Of a stretch of 64,000 nucleotides of DNA, positions 11,195 to 23,026 are shown piece by piece. Position numbers and translations under genes: made by a program. Location: the NCBI GenBank assembly GCA_038049695.1, contig CP142456.1:16954501-17018500 (forward strand), read 5' to 3'. A model generated the notes under the pieces. It was not told where the DNA came from and did not search any database. It saw only the letters and a program-made list of their open reading frames with translations. This DNA is from Cinnamomum chago. Taxonomy: Eukaryota; Streptophyta; Magnoliopsida; Laurales; Lauraceae. The first letter of the stretch is position 1. Every line of letters begins with the position of its first letter.

Positions 11195-13911
11195 ACAGAA
11201 GCTTAAAGCTTTGAAAAAGCATCTCACAAAGTGGAATGTGGAAGTTTTTACGAGGCTAAATTCTAATATTTAGGCTGCTAAAGAAGGCATGTTTCTATGC
11301 GAACAAAGTTTTGACTCCAATCCTACAAACTCTTATGCCAATCTCTTGATCTCTGCTAAAGCCAAGCTTCACAATCTTCTTAAGGCAGAGGAAATTCATT
11401 GGAAGCAAAAGTCCAGAATCAAGTGGCTCTGTGAAGGCGACTGAAACACAACATTTCTCCATATATGCGCAGAGACGAGGAGCAAAGCAAAACAAATAGA
11501 TTGCATCGTTGAGAATGGCTCAACCTTAGTCGATCATGAGCAAACAAGTCCAACAGGCAGCAATAAGGTACTTCTCTTCTTTGTTCCAAGCTTCAGATTC
11601 CCCAAATGATAACTCTATCTTTAAAATTCCTGGTCCAAGAGGTAGAGTCACTGCAGATCAAAATAACTTTCTCACAGCCATTCCTTCGAAGGATGAGATC
11701 ATAGGTGTAATCTTCTCTTTGAAACCAAATAAACCTACATGATCACCTTGACTCCCAAAATTTTTTCTCCCTCTACTTTTTCAGACCTTAGACCAATTAG
11801 CCTTCTAAATTTTTCCTATAAGAAAGATCATATCCAAGATTCTGGCCAACGGGTTATCCTCTCTGCTCCCATCCCTTATTTTAGAAAATTAGGCAACCTT
11901 CATCAAAGGCAGAGCTATACACCAACACATTGGTTTAGCCCAGAGCTTTTTCAAAAAGTGAAGCCTTTGGCAAACTAAATTGGCAATTCCTATTCAAAGC
12001 CCTTAGATTTTTTGGTTTCTCTGAACTTTGGATTAATTTGATCTTTGAATGTGTGTACCTCCAAAGACTCTGTGCTCATCAATAGAATACCTTGCGGTTT
12101 CTTTACTACTAGTTGTGTTCTTAGACAGGGAGACCTACTCTCACCATATCTTTTCATTCTAGCTGAGGAAATCTTAAGCCTCAACTTGGCCTACCTAGTC
12201 TCTCAAAGGAAAATTATGCCTACGTCCAACATTGACCTTGTTATCAGCCATCTTCTCTACTCGGATGACATTTTGGTTTTCATGAAAGCCAATGCCAAAT
12301 CCTTAAGATCTCTAAAGTCTCTCATGGATTCTTATCAGGCTGCATCAAGCCAAATCTTCAATTTAGATAAAAGCAGTATTTTTGCAAGCCACTATAATAA
12401 CAGAAAAAAGCGATTCGTCTTTTCTAAACTGGGCATTCATCTATCTTCAAATTTTGGTAAGTACCTAGGTGTTCTTATTTTCCTAGAAGCCCCTAAAAGT
12501 GCTCATTTCTCCTTCTTAATGGACATCATCAGGAAAAGACTTGCTAGTGGGAAGAATAGATTGCTTTCTTTTGCTGGTAGGCCTATCCTCATGAAGCATG
12601 TGGTCTTTCCAATGCCTACTAAAGTGGTCACACACATTGAGCAACTTAAGAGAGCTTTTCTTTCGGCTGGTGGTGAGAGCAAGAAGACAATTAAGGTCAG
12701 CTGGAAATTTGTTTGCCTGCCCAAAAGGGAAGGAGGTCTTGGGCTGCGTAGGTTGGCTGAAGTCAATAAAGCTTGTATGTTAAAACTAGCATGGCTTGCA
12801 TCAACTTCTTCATCAATCTGGGCAACTTGGTTCAGCAATAGTACTTCAAGCAAACTTCTCTATGGGATTATAATACTACAAAGTTGGGCTCTTGCATTTG
12901 AAAATTCATAAGGAAGCTCTGTCCTTTCCTCAAGCTTAACTGTCAGTGGAAAATTGGCAATGGATCTTTTATCAATTTGTGGTATGACAAGTGGTTAGAG
13001 GACATTGTTATTGTAGAAAAGTTTCCTCACCTCTACTTCACTCCTATAGCTAGAGTCTCTCACATCATCGCTGGAAACAATTGGAATTCCCCGCAAGACC
13101 TTCCCGCAGAATTAGCAAGTTTCCTTTCTAAAGCTAGGACAATCCAGATTAATGCCTTTGTTCTTGATACTATCATGTGGTCGTCCCCCCCTCCCCGCCC
13201 CTTTTCTTTGAGAGGTGCTTGGGATATAGTCCGTTCCATATTAGATATCAACCCTTGGGTGCACCTAACTTGGAATTCCCTAATGAATTCTAGACTTTCT
13301 TGCTTCTCTTGGAGGGTCTTATATATAAGAATCCCAACCGATGATGGGCACAAAAAATTGGTGTCAACCTCTCCTCTATTTGCTCTCTTTGCAACTCGGA
13401 CGGTGAATCTATTGGTCACCTTTTCTTCTCATGCCCCTATGGTATAGAGCTCTAGTTGTGGATTCTCAAGGCTGCTGGTTGCAACTCACCTCATTTCACC
13501 CACCTTACTTTTAAGGTCTTCTCTATCCTCTGGTTGTGATAAGCTCGCCAAACAGGAATGGCAGTAGTTTTCTTCTCCACCATTTATGTCATTTGGAAAA
13601 CCAAGAATGAAGCTAGATTCTCGAACAAACTTCCTTCTCAACAAGTATCTAGAAGGCTTCTTTGGATCCAGCTAAATTCAGCCTTGTAGCAACTGAAAAA
13701 TCCTTTTCATGGTCATCCTCTTTCCTCTATCATTTATTTTTTGAGAGATGCTCCTCTGTAATTTTTTTCCTTCTCTTCCTCTTCTTCGTTTCAGCTTCTC
13801 TTAAAGCATGTTGAGAGCGGAGCTCTTTTTTCTGTTCCTTCTGTATTATTGGGGAGCCGGTCTTCAGCTTTTTCTTTCTCTTTTTTCTCAATACAATTTG
13901 CCCTTTAAGCG
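11195..13911 (+). pseudogene. 5'-truncated L1-like LINE with RT and zf-RVT remnants
   Basis: A decayed non-LTR retrotransposon. The pre-RT linker (EEIHWKQKSRIKWL) is followed by a fragmentary RT with at least two internal deletions relative to the LINE at 25057-27797. The best-preserved segment is 12045-12911: LRQGDLLSPYLFILAEEIL, then YSDDILVF where most relatives have ADD, then LGIHL, KYLGVLIF, LLSFAGRPILMKH and KREGGLGLRRL. The 3' part (12977-13447) carries the zf-RVT region (SRLSCFSWRVLYIRIPTDD). The 3' end is placed near 13911 by comparison with the other LINE (caatttgcc); no clear poly(A) or target duplication was found. Confidence 0.85.
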
Positions 13912-15165
13912 GAAAAGGCATCATTTTAAGCATCCTTTAATAGATTGTCGACCGCCTTTCACATATGAATGAAACGCATAATACTGTGTGAACTAGCAAC
14001 CAAGTTTGAGAATCCCAGAAAACCCAAATTTTTTACCATGGGATGTTATGAGGTATCATTTAAATTAGAGGCTATTTGGTCTTTTGAACATACATAGAGA
14101 ATATGCAGGCCTTAAGGTCGGATATTGCCAACATATGATGAAGGTTTGAGGTTGTCCAAAATTAGTTAGAGACCATAAGGATCAATTGAGAACGAAATTG
14201 AGATTAGATTTGACTAAGATAATGATGAAAGAAATTTTTTTGGGATTGACATCCTTAAGATTGGATTGACTTAGCACCTCCGACGTATCTTAGCCCTTCA
14301 CACTCATATACTATGTGAAAAATAACACTAAACAGAACTTGACATTCATCCTAGTTATTTGTTTCCTTTAATTGATCACACAAATTTTATCACCCACCCC
14401 TAGCATCTAGGATTTGAAATTTAAAGCCCTAATAAAACAAATGATTCCATTGAAATGGTTTCCATTTTTCACGCATAGGTAGGTCATCAGAGACTTTCAA
14501 ACCCTACCCAATCCCTCCTCCACCCAAATTATTTTATTATAATTTTAGGAGCGCCAATGATCCCTAGCTTAGGAACAAGTCCCTTTCCGAAAATGCATCG
14601 ATGATAAGATATTAATAGATTTGATTAAGCTAGTAAGACTATATTAATCATCTTTGATTGCATATTCTTGATTACCTTCCACCCAAATGATTTTATAATT
14701 TTAGCATTTAGCTGGGCCTCAGAACCCAGACTATCCCTAGCTTAGGAACAAGTCCATCTCCAAGATGAATCTAATATAATATATTAATAGATTTGATTAA
14801 GTTTGTAAGGTTATTTTTAATCTTCTTTGATCACATCTTCTAAGTTTTCTCATCCATTCTAATTCATAAATATGGAATTTTTCTAAAAGCATTATACTTT
14901 CTTGTGTTCTTGTGGGACATACATCATAACACTCATATGTACTCTATTAGCAAACCCATCTTATATACATACGATCCAATGCCCCAATCATAACAATCAT
15001 TTGGCATTTTTCTCCTGTTTTCATAAAGAACAGTGCTTTGAATAAAGACTGGAAGGTCAACTGGTCATGGTCGGAGGTCTAAAAGTGACAATTTTTTTGT
15101 CATATGCATGGGTTCATTTGTCGGTATAATATCATAATTATATAAAAATAAAATTTTTTAATTTA
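13912..15165. other. AT-rich intergenic DNA with an approximately 160-bp tandem duplication
   Basis: No gene is recognised. Two adjacent copies of a unit of about 160 bp lie at about 14519-14677 and 14678-14840; both contain tccacccaaat, ccctagcttaggaacaagtc and taatagatttgattaag. The copies differ by many substitutions and small indels, so the duplication is old. Confidence 0.6.
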
Positions 15166-16159
15166 TTGATATTTTTACCAAAAAAATAAAGAAATCCACT
15201 AATTAGTAATTAATGATAGGGATTTAACATTTTTCTATACAGTGATAACTGAATTTCAGGGATTTTTTTTAACAGAATTGCCCATAGGCTTGAGTTGAGT
15301 TTTCACCTCACCCAAACCCTCATTTTCCCTTTCTACCATTTTACTCTCCCTTTTGTTTTACCATTTTATAGCCACAAAGGTGTGTAGCTTTCCGCTGAAT
15401 CCATGAGTTGGGGCCTAACTTCTAGAAATGCAAATCCTCCACCCATTGTAGAGAAATGCCTTTCCATTGTGCAAGCGCTCTAATAGGAAGAATTGTGTGA
15501 TCACACTTTAAAGCAAAATTCTCTCTCTAAGCTTATAAACGCTCAGGCCTTAAGAAATGAGCCCATGTTTTAGTGAAAAATGAACTCATTGTGGACAAAC
15601 ATGTGTGGAGACTATCCTGCAGAAACATGGCCTTAGTGCCTACAAACCTGGATTTGGTGCAAGGTTTGTCCACAGTTCTCATCAAATAATGGGAAACATT
15701 CATACAGATTCTAACCTAAAGTATATTTTGCATATCCCCATGATGATGGATCATGTAGTCTGCTTTTATACAACTACAAAAAAATGGAAGATTTGTCCCA
15801 ATGCAGGTTTTGGTGTCTAACATCTGGTCAAATGGTAGAAATATTTTGACAACCACGCCACGACCAAAATGTGACAGTGGTGGGAGGGTTTGCAATTTTC
15901 AAGTATTAGGTGGAAAGCTATATTTTATTAGATTATGTTTGTGGCTATAAAATGCTAAAAAGGGAATGGATTGGGGCTTCTTGATATAGAGGGGGAAAAA
16001 GGAGGGTTTGCTTGAGGTGAGAATTTAATGTCGTGAGACAATTCTGTCAAAAAAAAAAAAAATTTCCCAAACACTTAGTTATCATTATTTGGTAAAATGT
16101 TAAATCCCTATCATTAATTGCTAATTACTAAATTCTTTTATATATTTGATAAAAATCCC
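15166..16159. mobile_element. Mutator-like MITE with about 250-bp terminal inverted repeats
   Basis: A 994-bp element. Its left arm (15166 to about 15400) pairs with the reverse complement of its right arm (about 15910-16159): both contain taatgatagggatttaac, cagaattg, ttttagcc/ttatagccacaaa and gctttcc. The proposed 9-bp flanks are tttaattta (15157-15165) and tttaatata (16160-16168), 8 of 9 matching, as expected for Mutator-type insertion. The interior has no transposase; the short frame at 15605-15820 matches nothing recognised. Confidence 0.65.
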
Positions 16160-16678
16160 TTTAATATACTTAAAAGTAAAGAAAGCTTACAAGAAATTTA
16201 TTTTAAAACTAAATAGTTCAGCTCAAGAAAACATCTTTTTGAAAGTTACATTTTGGTATTTTAAAAATGATAGTAATTATTGTAATGTTTTGGACTTAGA
16301 TTGTCATATTTTTCACCTGATATTACTCATTGGCCGGTTCTTAAATCTAAATGGTACAAATATAGCGTTCAGGTTCAGCTAGTCAGTCCAGACTGATTTT
16401 TAAATGTTACTTTCTACAAGGTGTTAATTTTTACAAGGGTAAGAGATGAATTACTATTGATCTTTGAAATCACTATCTTATATGTCATATCCAACCATCA
16501 CTCTATTTCTCTCATAAAACATTCTCCACACTTTTCCTAGAAACTCTTTAGCACTCTTGCCAATTGAAGGAAAGCCAAAAAAATAGATAACTAAATAAAT
16601 AAAAGAAAAAAAAATCAATAAGAGAGAAAGAATCTTGCTACAAGAAAAGAGAGGGAATCAAGAGAAACAGCTTTTTTT

Positions 16679-16768
<90 letters not shown>

Positions 16769-17903
16769 GCGCGCGCACACTAGGAGTGATACTTTAACTT
16801 GAGGACCCATGAATCGGTCCCTAGGCATCACTCTAAGACGAGGTGCCAACACCATACAACCATAGTGTGCCGGCAAAACTTATCATTTTGGATAGTGAAT
16901 GGTAGATCCAAACCATCATGGTCCATATAAAATTACAAATTTGCCCCCATGTAAGAATCAAATTAGAAGTTGAAAGGTCTGGGCGTCTTTGAGCTAGTTA
17001 GATTAGGTCAAGAACAAAAGGCTCAAATTTTTACCTTCTAGTTTGCATTTAGTCCATCAAGTAAAATCCTAAAGAAAAACTTTTATTTTGTAATTTGGTG
17101 ACCAAACAAATAAGAGATGAGGCATTTCCTGTCATTTTCAAAAATATACTTTTACAATAGTATCTTATCGCAATCAGATTCATAACAGCAAAAATGAGGA
17201 ATTTCAAATTGGTGCATTAAGGGCTAGTAATAGAATCTACCCTTTTGCCAATTCAATGCCCAAATAAAATAAATTAATATAAAATAGAATAAAAGATGTG
17301 AGTTCCCTAATCACCAAACCATAAGCCTAGCATCAGAGTATTCTTATATTTTTCTTACTTTTCTCACTCACTTATGTGGGTTTTTCTATTCTTTAAAGAA
17401 GGGCTTCGGAGGGAGAGTTAGGGATTATCTTTTCTAGAAAAAATTCAAACCATATTTTTCCTTAAGTTTGTCAGATCTAAAGATGGAGATGTCATAGAAG
17501 CGGGAATTGTGTTCCTAATGGGGCTAAGTGGGTTCCGAGGTTCTTTATAAGGAAGAAAACGATTTTACCCTATGCATATTTGTCCACTTAGAAAGTAACC
17601 GATAAACCGCTTTTTTATGTGCAGGCTTTCCCTCTACTGCTGATCTAAGTAGAACTCTAAATATAGATTTATCAAACATCTCATTAATTTAAAAAGTCTT
17701 TAAGTTCAGAGTTTCCACATGCTCCTTAGTGTTGAATAAATCCTGTTTATTTTACATCGATATTTTCATCAATTTTCATGGTTTGTTGTTTTCTTACTGT
17801 CATGTGAATGACGGCCAACCAGCAAATTTAGTTACAAATTTAGTTAAGTTATTAATATTTTCGTTTCAGAGTCGTTCTCCAAATGAAGGGGTTCATTCTC
17901 TAT
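16160..17903. other. AT-rich intergenic DNA with a large microsatellite
   Basis: No gene or element termini are recognised here apart from the microsatellite at 16681-16780. Confidence 0.4.
16681..16780. repeat. Compound microsatellite (CT)n-(TA)n-(CG/CA)n
   Basis: About 27 CT units (16681-16734) run into about 15 TA units (to about 16766) and a short cgcgcgcacac tail. It is an obvious polymorphic-marker candidate. Confidence 0.98.
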
Positions 17904-18186
17904 GGGCATGTTTGTTTGCATTAGAATACATAAAAATTAAAATAATTCAAGCCATAAGTGGTTCAAAATGAAAGCAAGAGACGAATATTCAAAGACGCCA
18001 ATTAAATAACCTCTCCTTTAATAGAGATTGAATCAAGAAAATATTTAAAATAAAATACTCAGTCATCACTCTAGTAATTCAATACGTAGGAAATTCAATG
18101 CCTCATCTACATCTCCATCTAACAGTCCTTTGTGTAGATTATTTGACCTTGAATTCCTATAGAATATAATGTAAACAAACAGGCCC
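17904..18186. mobile_element. Short MITE-like inverted-repeat element
   Basis: The left end gggcatgtttgtttgcat and the right end (reverse complement gggcctgtttgtttacat) form terminal inverted repeats about 280 bp apart. The termini resemble the MITEs at 20648-21268. The flanking bases do not form a convincing duplication. Confidence 0.5.
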
Positions 18187-19787
18187 ATGAGAAATTTATT
18201 TTCTTGTCATAATAGAGAAGAGAATAAGAAGTTGGCAATGCCTTAGCAGAAATTGGTTAAAGAAAACTCTTTATGGTTTTTATTTATCACTTTATTAGAC
18301 TCGTAGGAAACTTTCAAAATATCTACTGCACTTGTTCAATTTGAAGTGAGAATGGTGCCATTTTTACAGCTTTAGAATAATACTCAGTCACCTCAAGCAA
18401 ACAATTTTCGGATTCAAGTCAAATTGATAATGCTGACATTAATGTAACTTGACAATAAAACTAGATCACCTCAAGCAAACAAATATAAGTGCATTGCGCC
18501 CTCTTATGGGTGGACAGAACTCATCTTATCTATTTGAATAAAGTTGATTTAAATAGATCTGCTTGAAATAAAGCTAAAGCTGATTCAATTAGACCCTTTT
18601 CTAATTAAATTGTTTGGTATGTCCGATTCAATTAGAAAATGAAATCTTGTCAAACTGTAAAAGCTATAGTGGTACATACAAGATTTTCATTAAGTAAAAG
18701 CAATATAGGCAAACTTTTTTTTATGTACGGCAAATAAAATATTGTAAAGAGCAAAGAAATATATAGGGACCAACAAAAGTAGAAAAGAAAAAAATCCCCA
18801 AAACTACAGACAATAGAGGCCCAAAACGAATGACCTCGACTCAATGGACTATACAAGGAAACAGAGATTAAAATCTTGCTAGTCCTAGTCTGGGGAGCAG
18901 ACAAGTTTAGAGCCTTGCACTTCTCCGGGATGGAACTAGAGAAAGTAGAATTCCACCTGCATAAAGAAAGAACTCCTCTTCTTTGAAGAGAGCTAGAACC
19001 GCTTGGATGGAGGGACTGCATTCAGATGGGCAAAGTTGTCACATTATAAAAGTTATATGGAAAATCTTGTGGAAAAAAGAGTAAAAAGTGTTTGATTGCT
19101 TTAGACATTTATGTATATTTGAAAAAGGTTACCGTTTGGCTAACTTTTGAACAGTAACCTTTTAAAAAGAGGCAAAATATCTTAAAAGCTGATTGAATTG
19201 GACATTCACATAAACTTTACCAAACATTTTAAAGCACTCAAATATCGATTGAATTTGTTTTAACTCAAATAGACATGAAAAGTAAACTTTCAAAATAGCA
19301 CCAAAATAATATTGCTCATTTTCTTGTTTTGAAACCTAACAAAAATACTTGATTTATTATTTAGAGTAAGATTAGCATATTGTATTAGTTGGTACAAGGC
19401 TTTGAAGATGATGATGGATATATTATATATATTTTATGGTAATGTTTCATAGATTTTAACTTAAAATAAATTATCATTTAAATTTTATTTAAGCTGAATC
19501 CACAGTTTTGGGTTTGCCACATTGGATACAACATACCATTATCGAGATTTGACACATCTACCTATGGTCATGTAACTTAGTTCTAAAAATTAAGACAATA
19601 AATGTGTCCCTTTGGTCCAAAGATGTCAAAATTCTGGGTTTGAATCAAAAGTAATATTTGATATCCCAAGTGTGCATCCAGGATCCAAGGATTGATGGAC
19701 TTGAATACTATGACATGGACAACATGGTTTTAGAAGAAACCATTTCAACGGCAATTTTCAATTGAATTCTTTTGAAAAAAAAAGAAG
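18187..19787. other. AT-rich intergenic DNA, no gene recognised
   Basis: The words tgtttggta and gtccgattcaatt near 18610 recur inverted near 19200-19235, suggesting an old inverted-repeat element, but its ends cannot be defined. The 123-codon minus-strand frame at 18650-19021 matches no family I recognise. Confidence 0.35.
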
Positions 19788-20070
19788 GGGAATGTTTGTT
19801 TGCATGGGAGTTGAACACATGAAAAAAGACTCCCACTCAAATTAGCTCCAACAAAAATTATTAAAGAAGTGAGATGTGAAGGATATAAGTTGGAGATGGA
19901 GATGGAGATGTAAATGGAAAATTCATTTTCCTAGGATTTGAATTACGAGGGTGATGGCTGGGTAATCATTTTCCTTCTCTGCTCGATTCATTTTTCATCA
20001 AAAGGGAGATAATATGATGTTCTTTTTTGAGAATTTTAACCACTTTAGAAATACAAATGTTACAATTGAT
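19788..20070. mobile_element. Degenerate third copy of the Tourist-like MITE family
   Basis: It shares internal words with the two MITEs that follow (cctaggatttgaattac, ggatat after aaagaagtgagatg, attttcc). The left end aatgtttgtttgcat resembles their terminus but the right end is eroded. It is assigned to the family by internal similarity. Confidence 0.5.
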
Positions 20071-20647
20071 ATGTATTCTGTTACACGGACCAGTCAAACC
20101 AAAAAAGAAAGAGAAGAACTTCTTTGACTTTCCTGCGCTGCCTAAAGATATTTACAAGGACAATGAATAAGAAAAAGAGGAAGGGAGATTCAGCGGAATA
20201 CTGCCTTACCGCATATTGTGATCAAGCAGACTATATATAAGGATTGATTAGTCTGGTTAGGCTACCATCAAGGCCATTTAGGGCCCCAACCAAAAAAAAA
20301 AAAACAGGCCATAGGACCCAATTAATGCTACAGTGAATCAATTAGCCTCCTAATTACATAATCAATCTAACCTAATCAATTACGATAAATATCGTAAAGC
20401 TTTCTATATACATGAATGGCATCACGCGTGGGACCACTGATTAGCTGTGGTCCCCATTATCTCTACACAAGAACCCTATGAAGGAAATAGTTATAAGGTG
20501 GAAGCATTATATTTATAGGTTTATATATGCTTAATTATTTGAAACAGACCAAGATCACCACAAATTCAACAATAAATACACTTGACCAAGGTTTTTGAAC
20601 AGTTGTTTAACAAGGGACTCAAACAGATGAGAAACTAATTTCACTTA

Positions 20648-20963
20648 GGGCCTATTTATTTGCATTAGAATTCAAAGGAATTCATGGTCAAATGAGATCC
20701 ACTGAAGGATTGTTAAAGAGGTGAAGTGCGAAAGATATGGGGTGAGGGGTAAACGATACAAGGTAGCAATGTATATGAGATCATGACTTTCCTAGGATTT
20801 GAATTACTGGGGTCATGGCTGCATATTCATTTTCCATATTCCGTTGACTCGCATTCCACAAAAGGAGAGGTTATTTGATGGTCATTTTTGTATGTTCACC
20901 TTGGATCTTTTTTAACCATTTATTAAATGAGTTCCTAGGTATTCTAGTCAAACAAACATGCCC
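20648..20963. mobile_element. Tourist-like (PIF/Harbinger) MITE, copy 1
   Basis: The termini gggcctatttatttgcat and (reverse complement) gggcatgtttgtttga are inverted repeats. TTA flanks both ends (20645-20647 and 20964-20966), the duplication typical of PIF/Harbinger elements. There is no coding capacity. It lies head-to-tail with copy 2, sharing the middle TTA. Confidence 0.7.
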
Positions 20964-20966
20964 TTA

Positions 20967-21268
20967 GGGCCCTTTTGTTTGCACAGGAATTGGATATATT
21001 GGGATTTAGGGTAAATGGGGTCCAACAAAGGACTACTAAAGAGGTAAGAGCTGAAGGATATATGGTAGAGATGTTGAGGGGATCTTGACTTTCCTTGGGT
21101 TGAAGGCCAAGTAGCTAAGTCCTTTCTCATCTCCCCTTGATTCTTTTTCTATTAAAAGAAGATTATTTGATGGTCATTTTTTGGTGTCTACCCTTCTTCA
21201 TTTTTAACCTACGTTAAAAATAAATCTTACTATTCCTAGGAATTCAATAACATTAAAAGAACGCACCC
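20967..21268. mobile_element. Tourist-like (PIF/Harbinger) MITE, copy 2
   Basis: It starts gggcccttttgtttgca directly after the TTA shared with copy 1 and ends cgcaccc, followed by TCA, a one-base variant of TTA. The interior aligns with copy 1 (taaagaggtaag, gactttcctt, gattatttgatggtcattttt). Adjacent insertion into or beside a related copy is common for these elements. Confidence 0.6.
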
Positions 21269-21271
21269 TCA

Positions 21272-22529
21272 ATGTCTTTGAAAACAAAGTTAACCTCAAC
21301 ATGTCTACTACATTAACGCATATTTGTGTGAAGGATCAAGAGGAATTCATTATGTACTCTTTTTCATAGAGGACAATTACAGAGAATCTTGAAATTCAAC
21401 TAGTATTACACATTTCAAGCAGCCATGTGATTATTTGAAGTGCAAACACATTTTTCAAAGTGTTCTTTCCGAAAATGTTACAAAAATGAGACTAATTCTT
21501 CTATCTATACACTTTGGGAGAAGAAAATTTCCTACCCTCCCTAATTAATTATATAGACCCAAAAGCAAGAGGAAAGTAGTGTTTTTCCTTTGCCATTTCC
21601 ACTACTGGATGTGTACTAAAAATATTTTTATTACCCACAAAAAATCAAGGTTGGAAAACTCGTGACTCAGACTCGACTATCTAATGCAAAGAAATTAACT
21701 CGGATGGAGTCAACAAGGAGACTTGGGAGAGTCATGTTCTTTTAAAAATATTTAAAAATGAATCCATTACTTAAAAAATACAGAAATATATTTATTTCAT
21801 GCATTCATAATAATCAATTCAATTTAATAAATTCATATATGCAATAAAAGTAAGAAAAGATATTGCATATTACATAATATATTACTCCAAATATCGAATG
21901 TAAAAGATCAGAAATAAGTTTCAAATTATATTCTGGTCATCATTTTTAAATTACTAACTCCAAACCTCATGCATAATTACTTAGAAATGAACTTTATTTA
22001 AAATTAGATCTCTCTATTAAATGGTTCGGAATGCAAATAAATTATTAAAATGAGATGTCTCGGCCGAGTCTCCCCTATTTTTTACTTGGGAGAGTAAAGA
22101 GTCAACTCGGAGAGTTTTTCAACCATGCAAAAATTAATACTAATCGTGGAAAACAATGTGCTTACACAATCATGCTCTAAGAAGCTAGATTTTCTACAAT
22201 CTTGAATGTACGAGTACCCATCAATCGTGATACATGACAGGTTTGAGGTGCCCACTAGTCCCATTGGATAAAAGAGAGTTACTTGGATTGGTCATCTACA
22301 AATATTTGAACCCGTTGGACTCTGCTAACTATTGGATCTAAAGCCACTCCTAGCTACTAGGTCTGACAACCAACAACATCCAATTCATTTCAATATTTTT
22401 CCCTTCCTAAGATAACCAATTCATAAACACCTCTCATAACTAGTGTGGCCAATGGGGCCACAAACATAGCACATTCAATACTTTTTTTGAATGCTAGAGT
22501 CAATTCTTGAAGAACCCTTTTGAAGGAAA
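21272..22529. other. AT-rich intergenic DNA, no gene recognised
   Basis: No reading frame, terminal repeat or RNA structure is recognised before the copia target site TTAAG at 22530. Confidence 0.4.
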
Positions 22530-22534
22530 TTAAG

Positions 22535-22911
22535 TGTCAGGAAATTAACTAGGGCAAATCACGCACAATCAATCACAAGCACACAAACACAAGAGATTTA
22601 CTTGATTCGGCAATTGCCTACGTCCACGGGGCTATGAGCGTTCCGCTCGATCTCACTATGCAAGAAACTAGGCAACTCGTTACAAGGATTCAGTTCCTCT
22701 AACACTTAGCCTACTCTCTCCCCCAATGTCTCAATCTTGCTCTCACAACCTCTCCCCTTACAATGCTCTCTTGTTTCCCTTGTTTGCTTTCTCTCTGTTG
22801 CTTACAAAGAATAACCCTAGAGAGTATACATAAAGAACTAGCCCTAATAGACTTGGGCCCCAAGTAAACCACTCATCAAGGCCTAATGGATCTTTTGTGC
22901 CAAATCCAACA
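22535..22911 (-). repeat. 3' LTR of the copia element
   Basis: 377 bp, tgtcagg...tccaaca on the plus strand. It pairs with 30774-31135 and has a short extra segment (cccttgtttgctttc) absent from the other LTR. The adjacent inner sequence gccaaggtggagatt (minus strand) is the polypurine tract. Confidence 0.95.
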
Positions 22912-23026
22912 ATCTCCACCTTGGCATATGAAGAATTGCTGTGCTATGTTTATAACACATGTTCCATGTGGGAAAACCCTCCCACCATATCCGCACCTCA
23001 CTGAAGATGAGGTGCACCTTCAATCT

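Noticed and set aside
15605-15820. 71-codon frame as a small gene
   Set aside because: Lies in the interior of a Mutator-like MITE and shows no family resemblance.
18650-19021. 123-codon minus-strand frame as a gene
   Set aside because: Hydrophobic low-information tail, no domain, no codon or splice support; could be the 3' end of an old retroelement but not demonstrable.
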